Below, piece after piece: positions 44,790 to 56,100 of a stretch of DNA of 64,000 nucleotides. The notes under the pieces are model-generated. The model was given only the letters and a program-made list of their open reading frames with translations. It was not told where the DNA came from and did not search any database. A program made the translations under genes and the position numbers. Source of the DNA: Aedes albopictus (Eukaryota; Arthropoda; Insecta; Diptera; Culicidae); assembly GCF_035046485.1 (NCBI RefSeq), contig NC_085137.1:41905155-41969154 (forward strand), in the 5' to 3' direction. Positions within the stretch are counted from its first letter, which is position 1, and each line of letters opens with the position of its first letter.

Positions 44790-44925
44790 AGTTCATCTCG
44801 GGACCCACGCTCTTACTTCCCTTCCGAAGGAAGAACTCACATTTTGCGAGTTTGTCGGGAGTGGTATTCGATTCCAGGTCCTCGGCGTGATAGTCAAGTG
44901 TTCTAACCATCACACCAGGTCCGCT
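44790..44925 (-). mobile_element. Feilai-like SINE, reverse orientation
   Basis: Read on the minus strand: CTGGTGTGATGGTTAGAACA (A box), GACCTGGAATCGAATACCAC (B box), then a GTGAGTTCTTCCTTCGGAAG body and CGTGGGTCCCGAGATGAAC. It matches 31598-31718 throughout. It ends 450 bases before the FAS-A TATA box. Confidence 0.65.
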
Positions 44926-45381
44926 CCTCACAAATTATGCTGGTTTCCTGCGAAACCACGCGCCTGCTCCCAGATGTCCGTCAATAACTTCCATTTGTCG
45001 GGCGGGGCGTGTGCCAACAAAAGCTTTCCTCTTCAGGGCCGTCAGTCTTCGGCTTGTAATTTAAATTGCTGAATGCGTTAAACGGCGTAGTATTTGAAAT
45101 GCACATTCATTAAGCAGTCGTCTGGACGTTTTGCGTAGCGCATTAGGCTCAATTTATTGTTAGTTTGATTTTTCGGCAATTTGTTGATTCATGACCTACG
45201 GCTTGTTTAGAATTGTTTAGACGACCATTGGATTAATTAGCTTCTGTAGAATGTTTTGAACTTCATAGGTCGGTTAAATTGAAGAACGCCGTCTGCTACA
45301 TAGCATGTCGTTGAACTGCCTTTCGACTGCAGTGAAATTTGCATCTTATTTTCGATTGCCAAAAAATTGGACGGCCTGCGA

Positions 45382-45418
45382 TATAAAACCATTCAGTCAT
45401 GCAAATTCTTCGTCAGTT
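45382..45418 (+). promoter_or_regulatory. FAS-A core promoter: TATA box and TCAGTT initiator
   Basis: TATAAAA lies at 45382-45388, and TCAGTT (arthropod initiator, A at 45415) lies 33 bases downstream of the TATA start. This would give a 5' leader of 56 bases before the ATG at 45471. The spacing is textbook for insect TATA promoters. Not verified by transcript data. Confidence 0.6.
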
Positions 45419-45470
45419 TTCGATCGATTGTTAACTGCAGTTGGAATACCGTTGTACTCTGTGTATCGCG

Positions 45471-48400
45471 ATGTCGTCTGCCGGTGGTTTGGGTTCGGTT
45501 AAGCTAGATGAGTGCGTAGTGCTTTCCGGTATATCCGGACGGTTTCCGCAATCGGACAACATACGTCAGTTTGCTGAGAATCTGTACGATAAGCGTGATC
45601 TGGTGGATGATAAGGAAACACGTTGGCCGCACACTGTGCCGGAGATTCCGCGCCGTTCCGGTAAGATCAACAACTTGGACAAGTTCGATCGGGAGTTCTT
45701 TGGCATCAGTCGGAATCAGTGCAATGCTATGGACCCGCAGCTGCGGCTTTTGCTGGAACATGCCTACGAAGCGATCCTAGATTCGGGGACCAACCCGGAA
45801 ATGGTTCGGGGATCGCGAACGGGTGTGTTCGTTGGAGTCTGCTTCTCGGAAACTGAGGCTAGGCTGTTTTTCCAATCTTGTCCACCGAAGGGCTATGCTA
45901 TGCTAGGGTAAGCTGAGGGCTATTTTGCTTGTGTCTGGTATAGATTGACTTCTTTTTCGATAGATGTGCCAAGTCCCAGGTGGCCAACAGGATTTCCTAT
46001 ACGCTTGATCTTCGCGGACCTTCCTTAGTGATGGACACTGCCTGCAGCAGCAGTATGTACGCTTTGGATGTAGCTCGCAGGAAGATATTGAGTGGAGAAT
46101 GCGATGCAGCCCTTGTATTGGGGACTAACCTTTGCTTGCATCCCTACATTTCGTATCAGTTCGCATTGCTAGGCGTTTTGTCCAAGGATGGAGTGTGTCG
46201 ACCATTCGACGAAAAAGCCAACGGGTATACTCGATCTGAAGTTTTGTGTGCTGCTTTTCTACAAAAGGCTAAAGACGCCAACAGAATTTATGCGCATATT
46301 CTACACACTAAAACCAATTGCGACGGGTTCAAATCTGAAGGGATAACATATCCTTCAGGTGTGATGCAAACGCAGCTGATGAGTGAATTCTACGATGAGA
46401 TATCAATCGATCCCAGGGACATTGCGTTCATCGAAGCTCATAGTACTGGAACCGTAGTAGGAGATCCGGAAGAGTGTGACGCAATCGACAAGATATTCTG
46501 CACCGATCGTGACCGACCTCTACCTATTGGGTCCGTAAAGTCCAACATTGGGCATTCGGAAGCTTCGGCGGCGTTGTCATCGCTTTCGAAGTGTGTCATT
46601 GCAATGGAAAATGACTTGATTCCTCCGAATATCAACTTCACCAAAACACGTCCAGACGTGCCAGCCTTAACCGCAGGTCGTCTACAAGTGGTGGACCAAG
46701 CCAAACCTCTAGAAGGTCCTCTCATCGCGATCAACTCTTTCGGCTTCGGTGGAGCCAACGCACACATGCTAATTCAGCGTAATACAAAGGATAAAATCGG
46801 ATACGGAGTTCCGGACGATGATCTTCCACGTCTGATCACATGGTCTAGTAGAACCAAAGAAGCAATAGAATACATGTTTGAGGACATAGCAACTCGTCCA
46901 CTTGACGCTGATTTCGTTGCGCTGTTGCACAATGTGCAACGTACTCGGACTCCTGGGCATCGATATAGAGGTTTTGCCATTTTTGACAAACGAGCATCGC
47001 AGCCCACGACTATCGACCTGTTCGATATGAAACGCGTTAAACTCGACAATTCACCACTCGTGGCGATCTTTCCAGGTATTTCGTTGAAGTGGCGTGAAGA
47101 TTTGGACGTGTTGCGACAGTTTCCTTGTGTCCAAAAAACGGTGACTGATTGTTGTGCCGTATTGACTACGTTTGGGTATGATCTGTTCCACAAACCAACG
47201 CGAAGAACTGATCTTCGACAGCTTTTAATTGGATCAACTGTACTGCAGCTGGCATACGCCGATATTCTTAACGTCACCGGAGTCCAACTAAACGCATACG
47301 GCGGTCACTCGGTCGGGCAGTTCACCTGCGCCTATCTAGATGGCTGCCTAACTTTGGATCAGATAGTCCAAATCGCATACTATCATGGATCTGTGCTAGC
47401 TGAGTACAAAACCGAGATGAACTTCAACGCATTTCTGGAACTGGGATCGAAACGTCCAGCGCCGCCACTTTCCTTCGATGGATTCATACAGGATACATTC
47501 CTGTCGCGGTTCGGAGTTGTCGGAGGTCCACTGAATCCAACTTGTGCCGTCGTCGATCAGCTGAAGTCACGAGGCTACGTTGCAGAACATCTGCCATTTG
47601 TCAGCATGCTCTACGCGAAGGACTCCGCGGCTGAGTTGACGGAAAAGTTGAACACCCTTGTGTCGCACATTATCCCACAGCCTTTGAAACCCTCTCATCG
47701 CTGGATCAACCTCAAGAATCCATCGGACTTCGCGTCAACAGCGGTGCACGATTCGTTCTCCGTTGTGAACCTGTTGGAGAAAATTCCTGAACACTGCATG
47801 CTATTGGAGCCACTAGCAAAGTATACTATGCAGCCGATTCTTAAAACCTTGAAACGGAAGTCCAAATGCCTGCCTGTGGAGAAATCCGCGGGAACCGTCA
47901 AGAGTCTACTGGCTACATTAGGACAGTAAGTTTTAAATCTTCTTATTTGGAAACAAACATCTAAAAGTTCTCTCCAACAGTTTGTACTTAGCGCAGCAAG
48001 ACCTGAACCTGCTGAACCTCTACCCACCGGTGCAGTTTCCGGTGGCCCGAGGAACTCCCATGATCGCACCGTTGATTCGATGGGATCACCGCGACTCGTG
48101 GTATATTGTGCGCTACGAATGGGTAGCCTTCCGGGTGTCCAACCAGATGAGCTTCAAGGTCACCCTGGCGGATCAGGACTTCGTTTACGCCGCTGGGCAT
48201 TGCATTGACGGTAGGGTTCTTTTTCCCGCCACAGGTTACCTCAGCCTGGTGTGGGAGTTGATAGCCTACCTGTCGCAGCGCGAGATCGCCGATTGTCCGA
48301 TGCAGTTCGACGATGTGCAGTTCCTGCGTGCGACAACTCTAACGAAGAATAAGGCCACCAATTTGCTGGTGACGCTCGAGAAGGGAACTGGAAGATTCGA

Positions 48401-51400
48401 GGTCAGTGTGTGTGCATAAGGTTGGGATGAAGGTGGCTATATGTATTTGGATGTGCTTTCAGATTTCGGACAGCGCAACTCCGGTTGTAACTGGATTTGC
48501 GAGAAAGTTAAATACAGCTCCTGAACAGTTTGAGGCTTTCGAAGGGAATACCGTGTCCACTCTGTTGACATCTAGGGACTTTTACAAGGAACTCAGGCTG
48601 CGGGGATACCATTATAGCGCATTGTTCAAATCCGTTATGGAAGCTCAGAGCGACGGATCGGCGGCCAAGGTCCAGTGGAAGGGCAATTGGGTTGCGTTTC
48701 TAGATTGCCTACTACAGGTTGGGATAGTTGCCATCGATTCCCGATCATTGATGGTTCCAACGGCTATTGAAAGCATTACGATCTATCCGAAGCAACACTT
48801 GTCGTTGATGTCCCGTGACGCTGACGAGTGTACGGAGTACTTTACAGTTACGAACTGTGCGAGGACTAATGTGTGCGTTTCTGGAGGCATTCGTATATCT
48901 GGTCTTCGTGCAAACGTTGTAAACAGACGTCATCCTCCAGGTGTTCCGGTCCTGGAGACTTACAGCTTTGTTCCATACCATTCTACCGAGAAGGTGACAG
49001 TTCTGGAAGCGGTGCGGATGTGCGTTCATCTGGCTTTGGAAAATGCACCAACCCTTTCTATTCGGGCTACGGAGATACACAATGCCGGCACTGAGTTATT
49101 ATTGCCATATTTTTTGGAAGCTGTAGCAGATCTCCCATTGGTTCAACCAACCATGACCTTGTTGTCTTCTGAAAATATTGATCTCCCAGATATCACAGTT
49201 AAAAATGAGAAGCTTGCGGAACAAACGGGACTTCTCTTCATCATAACCCACAACCAGCTTGCTGAGGATGGTTTTATACAGGATGCTTTGCACAGCCTTG
49301 GTCCTTCCGGTTTTCTGGTTGTTCGGCAATCGAACACTGAAGTTGATCTTCCCGCAACGCTGGCTAAAGTTGCCAGCTTCGTCGTTCAGGACAATCAAGC
49401 GCTTGTTCTGCTTCAGAAAACGTCCAACAATTTCAAAGAAGCGCCAGCAGTTATCCAAGTCCGATCTGACGATCTTGATTTCGAATGGCTCCAAGAACTT
49501 CAAAATGTGATCAAGACAAAACCAGTTCTACTGTATTCTCAAAATGATCCGGTTTCCGGTGTAATTGGCCTGGTCAACTGCATCAAGAAAGAGCTGAAAT
49601 CTCACCCGGTACGCTGCGTTCTCATAGATGATCATACTGCTCCGCCATTCGTTTTGAATGAACCATTCTACAAAGGTCAGCTCAGCTTGGACCTAGCCAT
49701 CAACGTCTACCGAAACGGAACTTGGGGCAGCTATCGCCACGCATTGATGGACTTAAAACCCAAAGTGGAACCCGTACGCAATCACTGCTTCGCCAATTGC
49801 TTCACGAAGGGCGATCTCTCGTCGATGACGTGGTTTACCGGACCACTGAACACTGTATCCACCGGTGGTGAACAAATACGGGTGGTGTACAGTGCGTTGA
49901 ACTTCCGCGACGTGATGATCGCCACCAGCAGACTTTCGTCGGATGTGCTGCACGTCAATCGGTTGGAGCAGGAGTGCCTGTTAGGTAACGAATACTCTGG
50001 AGTGTCGGTTCGTGGTCGACGGGTTATGGGAGTGCTTCCAAGTGGAGCGATGGCGACCATGGTGGAGTGCGATCCGTTGATGACTTGGACCATTCCGGAC
50101 GAATGGAGTCTGGAAGAAGCGGCAACCGTTCCCGTAGTCTACGGTACGGTCTACACGGCGTTGTTCGTATGCAGTCGTATCAGGAAGGGCAAATCAATCC
50201 TGATTCACGCTGGAAGTGGAGGTGTTGGCTTGGCAGCGATTCAAGTGTGCTTGGCCTACGGAATGGAAGTGTTCAGTACGGTGAGTACTGAGGAAAAGAA
50301 GCAGTTCATTCTGAAACGGTATCCACGCTTGAAAGCGGAAAATATCGGAAACTCAAGGGACACTTCGTTCGAGAACATGATTAAGCTGAGAACGAATGGC
50401 CGTGGGGTGGACTTTGTCTTGAACTCTTTAGCCGAGGAAAAGCTGCAAGCTTCGCTCCGGTGCTTGAGCATCAATGGTCACTTCTTGGAAATCGGGAAGT
50501 ACGATATGGCCAACAACTCGAAGATTGCTCTGGAGCTGTTTCAAAAGGGAATATCATTTACGGCTGTGATGCTGGATGCCATGTTCAAGGGATCGTTTGC
50601 GGAAAAGCAGGTAGATGAGTTTGTTTTTCTTGGTCATTATTCTTTGAGCTCAAGTTGATCATTTTCACAGAGGCTACACGCGTTGCTAACGGCAGACATA
50701 TTGAGTGGGGTTATTAAGCCGTTGAGCACTACAGTGTTCCCAGCCATTGAAATAGAAAAGGCTTTCCGCTTTCTTGCTAGTGGCAAACACATTGGAAAGA
50801 TTCTACTACAGATCCGGAGTCGTGAGGACGATGTGCAGACGGAACCAATCAACTATGTTCCGAGGATGTACTGTGATCCGGACTGCTCCTATGTGATCGT
50901 TGGTGGATTGGGAGGTTTCGGTTTGGAACTGGCAGACTGGTTGGTTCTACGCGGATGCCGTAAGCTTATTATCAGTTCCAGCCGAGGTATCACCAAACCG
51001 TATCAGGAGTATCGAATCAGGTGAGCATTTCACGGAGCGTGTTGAATCTTTTTACCTATCATCATTCGATTGTAGATTGTGGAATCGATACGGCGTTCGT
51101 ACGTTAGTGAACACTGCCAACATCACCACCCTGGAAGGTTGTCGTGAACTCCTCCGAGAGGCGTCCGTTATAGGTCCTGTAATGGCCATCTTTAATTTGG
51201 CAGTGCAACTGCGAGACTCCGTCCTAGAAAACCAAACCCCGGATAAATTCAGCGAATGTCTAGCGCCGAAGGCGTACGCCACTCGTTTCTTGGACGAAGT
51301 CAGTCGGAAGTTGTGTCCTCGGTTATCACATTTTGTGGTGTTCTCCAGTGTATCCTGTGGGCGAGGAAACGCCGGACAGAGCAACTATGGCATGGCCAAC

Positions 51401-52762
51401 TCCATCATGGAACGTATTGTGGAGAACCGTGTAGCCGAAGGCTTGCCCGGGAAGGCCATTCAGTGGGGAGCGATTGGAGAGGTCGGTATCGTTGCAGACA
51501 TGGCCGAAGATAGACTCGACATGGAGATTGGTGGAACACTGCAGCAGAGGATTTCGTCTTGTTTGCAGGAGTTGGATCGATTGTTGTTGAGCGTGGATCC
51601 GATTGTGGGAAGTATGGTTGTAGCGGAGAAGCGTATCGGTGGAGGCTCGAGAAACATCATGGAGACGGTGATGAACATTATGAGTATTCGTGATATGAAG
51701 TCGGTTTCGATGGAAAGCACCCTGGCGGATGTGGGCATGGATTCTCTCATGGCCGTGGAGATAAAACAAGTTTTGGAGAGTGATTTCGATTTGGTCCTTT
51801 CACCTCTCGAGCTCCGTACATTGACCTTCATGAAGCTACAGAAGATGGTAGATGAGAAGAGACTCAGTGCTGACTCGAAGGACGAAACGTCCGCCAGTCC
51901 GATGATCATCGGAATGGAAATGCTACTTAGAAACTTGGGTGAAGAGGAACACAGTGCCGTCACGCTACTACCCTTACCATCGAAAACATCCGAAGGACGT
52001 CCTATTCTAATAATTCCTGGCTTGGAAGGTGTAGCAGGGCATGTATGGCGTGTGCTAGCCGCCGGTATTAACGCTCCTGTTTACATGCTACAAACATTGA
52101 ACACTTTCGATCTGAGAAGCGTTTCGGAAATCGTTGATTACGTGTTCGACGAGCTGGATGAGAAAGTTTTTGCCGGTTTTGAAGATTTCGTCGTCATTGG
52201 CTACTCTTTCGGGACTCTAATCGCTCATGAAATTGTGAGGAGAGTTCAGCGCAAAAACATCCCCGGAAAACTGATTCTACTCGACGGAGCTCCAAAGTTC
52301 TTGAAGCAGTTATCTGTGATGCAAATGGGTCACGCTGTGTCCGACAAGCACATTCAAAGTCTTCTGATGGTTGCAATCATATCGCAAGTGTTTCCGAATT
52401 CACCGCTCGAGAAGAGCTATGCAATCATGCAGGTCGCTACCTTTGATGGACAGATCGAGAGGTTGATTGAAGTGGCCAAGGGCCAGGCCACTTACTCGCC
52501 GGACTATACGAGGAAAATGACTAAAGCGCTGTTCAATCGCATCAAGATGGTGCTCGGGTTGAACCCTGACAAAATGGAACCTCTGAACGTGCCAATTGTG
52601 CTGGTGCGACCATCGGAGGTGTCCGTGATGGACATCGATGAAGAATACGGACTGGAAGGAAGTACAACTGCAACGATGTCGATGAAAGTGGTTGACGGCA
52701 GCCACATGACTATGCTAGATAACAAGGTTCTAGTGGATATTATCAATAGCTTGAATGTATAA
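45471..52762 (+). CDS. FASN: Fatty acid synthase paralogue FAS-A (complete, six exons)
   Basis: Exons are 45471-45907, 45964-47925, 47981-48401, 48463-50610, 50671-51020 and 51076-52762, with all five introns 55-61 bp GT-AG, giving about 2334 residues. Domain order: KS (about 15-410; Cys in DTACSSS ~173, His in EAHSTGT ~305 and in KSNIGH ~343); MAT (about 500-790; Ser in GGHSVGQ ~595); DH (His in GHCIDGRVLFPATGY ~873, Asp in NWVAFLDCLLQ ~1021); ER (NADPH site HAGSGGVGLAAI ~1520); KR (GGLGGFGLELA ~1733, Tyr in SNYGMANS ~1877); ACP (Ser in GMDSLMAVE ~1996); TE (Ser in GYSFG ~2150, His in DGSHMTML). Cytosolic FAS makes palmitate from acetyl- and malonyl-CoA with NADPH. Odd: in MAT the malonyl-binding Arg position is His (YYHG), the catalytic His position is Val (LPFVS), and EAHG reads EAHS. 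It faces FAS-B tail to tail. Confidence 0.93.
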
Positions 52763-52820
52763 AACACACATAAGATTAGCAACACGAATTTATACGAAAA
52801 CTATTTGCTAAATTCAACAC

Positions 52821-52826
52821 AATAAA
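52821..52826 (+). terminator. Polyadenylation signal AATAAA of FAS-A
   Basis: It lies 58 bases after the FAS-A stop codon and is the first perfect hexamer, followed by a TG/T-rich stretch (GGTTGGTTGTTTG) suited to cleavage-factor binding. Confidence 0.65.
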
Positions 52827-53069
52827 TATAAAAGCAAACACTGGTTGGTTGTTTGAAGTATTTTATTTCGCCCTCTCTGGACATCCGAACCAAAGTCTTA
52901 TCCATTATGCTATCGAAATGCCCAAGCTCTCATATAAATTAAAAAAAACGATTGTACGAATCTATCGGGCTAGCGCAATGTTTTGCCTACAGAAGTCCAT
53001 GATGAGAGAGGGTTTGGGCCGGGATGCCGAACATTTGTTCTACGTCGTTTATTCACATCTCTTTACAAG

Positions 53070-53075
53070 TTTATT
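53070..53075 (-). terminator. Polyadenylation signal of FAS-B
   Basis: TTTATT on the + strand (AATAAA on -) lies 107 bases after the FAS-B stop. A second hexamer is at 53048-53053. The two genes' 3' ends are about 250 bases apart. Confidence 0.5.
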
Positions 53076-53181
53076 TTACGACAGCAGTAAAGTTATAGGT
53101 TCAAATTTAGAAATATTCCGTGTATTTTCCATTGTCCATTGTAATTGCAGAAGCTTTTTTAATAGCGTAAGAAACTAGAAA

Positions 53182-56100
53182 CTAGAAACAGCCAAATTTA
53201 TTTATAATGTCAGCAAGATTAGCATTTTCCAACATCGATGAATGAGTTCCTTCAACCATTCGCAATGTAATGTTCCCTGTCGTATAATTGGCCAACCCGT
53301 AATCTTCTTCAATGTCCGTGAAAGATGCGTCGACTGGTCGCACCAGCGTAACCGGGAGGTCTAACGGCTGATCTTCATCCAAGTTCAACAGGGACGTCAT
53401 TTTTATTCTCTTGCAAAGCGCTTTCGTCATCTTCCTTGTGTAGTCTGGTGAGTATTCACTCTGTTCAGCGCCCAGTTCGATCAGCTTCTCAATTTGATCG
53501 TTAAAAGATTCAAGCTCTAGGATAGCCGTTGCCTTATCGGAAGGTTGATCCGGAAATACCATGGCAAACAAAACAAGCAATATGAGCTTCTGAATTTCGT
53601 CATCTGATGGGTTGTTGTTCAGGTGTTTGAGTGACCAACGCTTCAAGTACTTTGGTGCACCATCCAGTAGTAGTAGTTTCCCGCGAATGCCTTTCGTCTG
53701 AAGATACCTTGCAATCTCGATTGCAATCAGAGATCCGAACGAATAAGCCACTATTGCAAAGTCATTGAACTCATTGAACATTGTTTCGCAAACCTCATCT
53801 ATGATACACTCTACAATAGCTGGGATGCTTTTGCAATCCAAGGTTTTTGATAACTGAAGCATGTACACTGGAGATTTTACTTGTTCAGCAATCGTCTTCC
53901 AAACATTCCCTGCTACACCTTCAATACCAGGAATGAACAAAATCGGACGACCATCATTACCAGCTGATGTTAGCCTCAAAATCGTCGCATCACTGGTTAT
54001 CTCGTTACCAAGATTTCTCAACAACATTTGCATTTTAATCTCCAATAGTTCACTTTCCTGTATTTCTATATCCTTTATTGCTTGCTTCTTCTCCTCGTCC
54101 ATTTTCAGCAATTTCGCAAAGGATAATGTTCTCAGGTCTTGAGGAGACAAAACCATATCGAAGTCTCTTTCCAAGACTTGTTTGATTTCTACCGCCATCA
54201 ATGAGTCCATTCCTATATCTGCCAGTGTACTTTCCATCGAAACTGACTTTAAATCTTTGATGTTCATTATGTTCATAACAGCTTCGATCACGTTCTTCGA
54301 TGCTGTTCCAGTTCGTTTTTCCGCAACCACCATACTGGCCACAATTGGGGCGTCACATGTCAACAAGTAATCCATCTCCTGAAGACACGATGAAATGCGC
54401 TGCTGCAGTGTTCCTCCGATTTCCATGTCGATCTTATCTTCCGCCATATCAGCAACCAACCCTACCTCCCCAACAGCACCCCATTGAATGGCTTTGCCGG
54501 GAAGACCATCCGCATGCCTCCGTACAATGATCCTCTCCATCACAGAGTTTGCCATACCGTAGTTGCTCTGACCTGCATTTCCCCGTCCACAAGAAACGCT
54601 GGAGAACACAATGAAGTGCTTCAAATCCGGACACATCTCACGGCTGACCTTGTCGAGGTACTCAGTTGCCTTTGCTTTGGGGGCCATGCATTCCACGAAC
54701 TTTTCAACAGATTGGTTCTCCAGAATGGCATCCCGGAGCTGTACAGCTAAGTTGTAGATTGCCGATACGGAACCGAATCGTGATGCTTCCTTCAGAAGGA
54801 CACGACAACCTTCCATTGTCGTAACATCTGCAGTGCACACGTGTGTGAGTACACCATAATTATGCCAGGTTCTAGAAAATAGTAGGTTTAGTGTAACATC
54901 TATGGACATTGCGAAAACTTACTTAATCCTGTATTCCTGATACGGTTTAGTGACACCTCGGCTAGAACTGCATACCAACTTTCTACATCCACGCAGTACA
55001 AGCCAATCCGCTAGTTCAAGACCAAACCCTCCCAAACCGCCAACAATGACGTACACCTGATCCGGATTACAGAAAACGTGCGGGTAATATGTGATCGGCA
55101 GAGTCTCGGCGTCATTCTCGTTTTCACGCAGTTTTATAACGATTTTTCCAATGTGCTTTCCACTGGCCAGAAATCTCATTGCTTTCTCCAGATCAGCAGC
55201 TTCGAACACATTTGTTTTCAGCGGTTTCACGATGCCAGACTGGATCGCCTCTGCCAGTAGCCGTTTAACAACCTAGAAAATGAAGGTTTTGTATATTTTT
55301 GTTACAGCTAGAATGCCAAGTCGCACTGCATACTTGTTTCAGCTGAGGTTTTTCCCTCATTATCGAATCCAGCAACACACTAGTGAATGTTATTCCTTTT
55401 TTGAAAAGTTCCAAGGAAAGCTGAGAATCTCTAGCCATGTCGTACTTTCCAATTTCTAAGAAATGACCACCCTTTGCCAGGCATCTCACAGACGCTTGCA
55501 ACTTCTCCTCAGCTAATGAATTCAACACGTAGTCCACTCCTCTTCCATTGGTTCTCAATTTGATCATCTTTTCGAATGACAAATCCCTTGAATTCCCAAT
55601 GTTTTTTCGTTTCAGTGCAGGAAACTCGTTCAATAGATAGTTGACTTTCTCGTCGCTACCGACAGTGGTGAACACCTCCATACCATAGGCAAGTGCAATA
55701 TTGATTGCCGCTAATCCAACGCCTCCACTACCTGCATGGATTAGCACAGATTGACCTGTCTTTACATTGGCACTTATCTTGAACGCTATTAGTACTGTAT
55801 TGTAGACAATAGGTACTGTACAAGCATCCTGTAAACTCCAGCTATCTGGAATATACCAAATAGCCATAGGATCAGCATCTACCAAAGTGGATAACGCTCC
55901 AAAAGGTAGTACTCCTATTACTCGCCTACCATCTTCCGTTACTCCTGCATACTCATAGCCCAGCTCACATTCTTCTTCCAATCGATTGAATGAGCTCACA
56001 TCTGAAGACAATCGACCTGTGGCAACCATCACATCGCGGAAGTTTAATGTGCAATACGATACCTTAACCTTGTTGGACACAACATTCCATTCGTTGTAGG

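Noticed and set aside
45471..52762. FAS-A as a polyketide synthase
   Set aside because: Domain order, conserved FAS motifs (LFPATGY, GMDSLMAVE, TE GYSFG) and full DH-ER-KR set fit animal FAS; no methyltransferase or PKS-specific traits.
52763..53181. A small gene between the two FAS genes (frame 52849-53178)
   Set aside because: The region holds the two polyadenylation signals and the frame shows no recognisable content.
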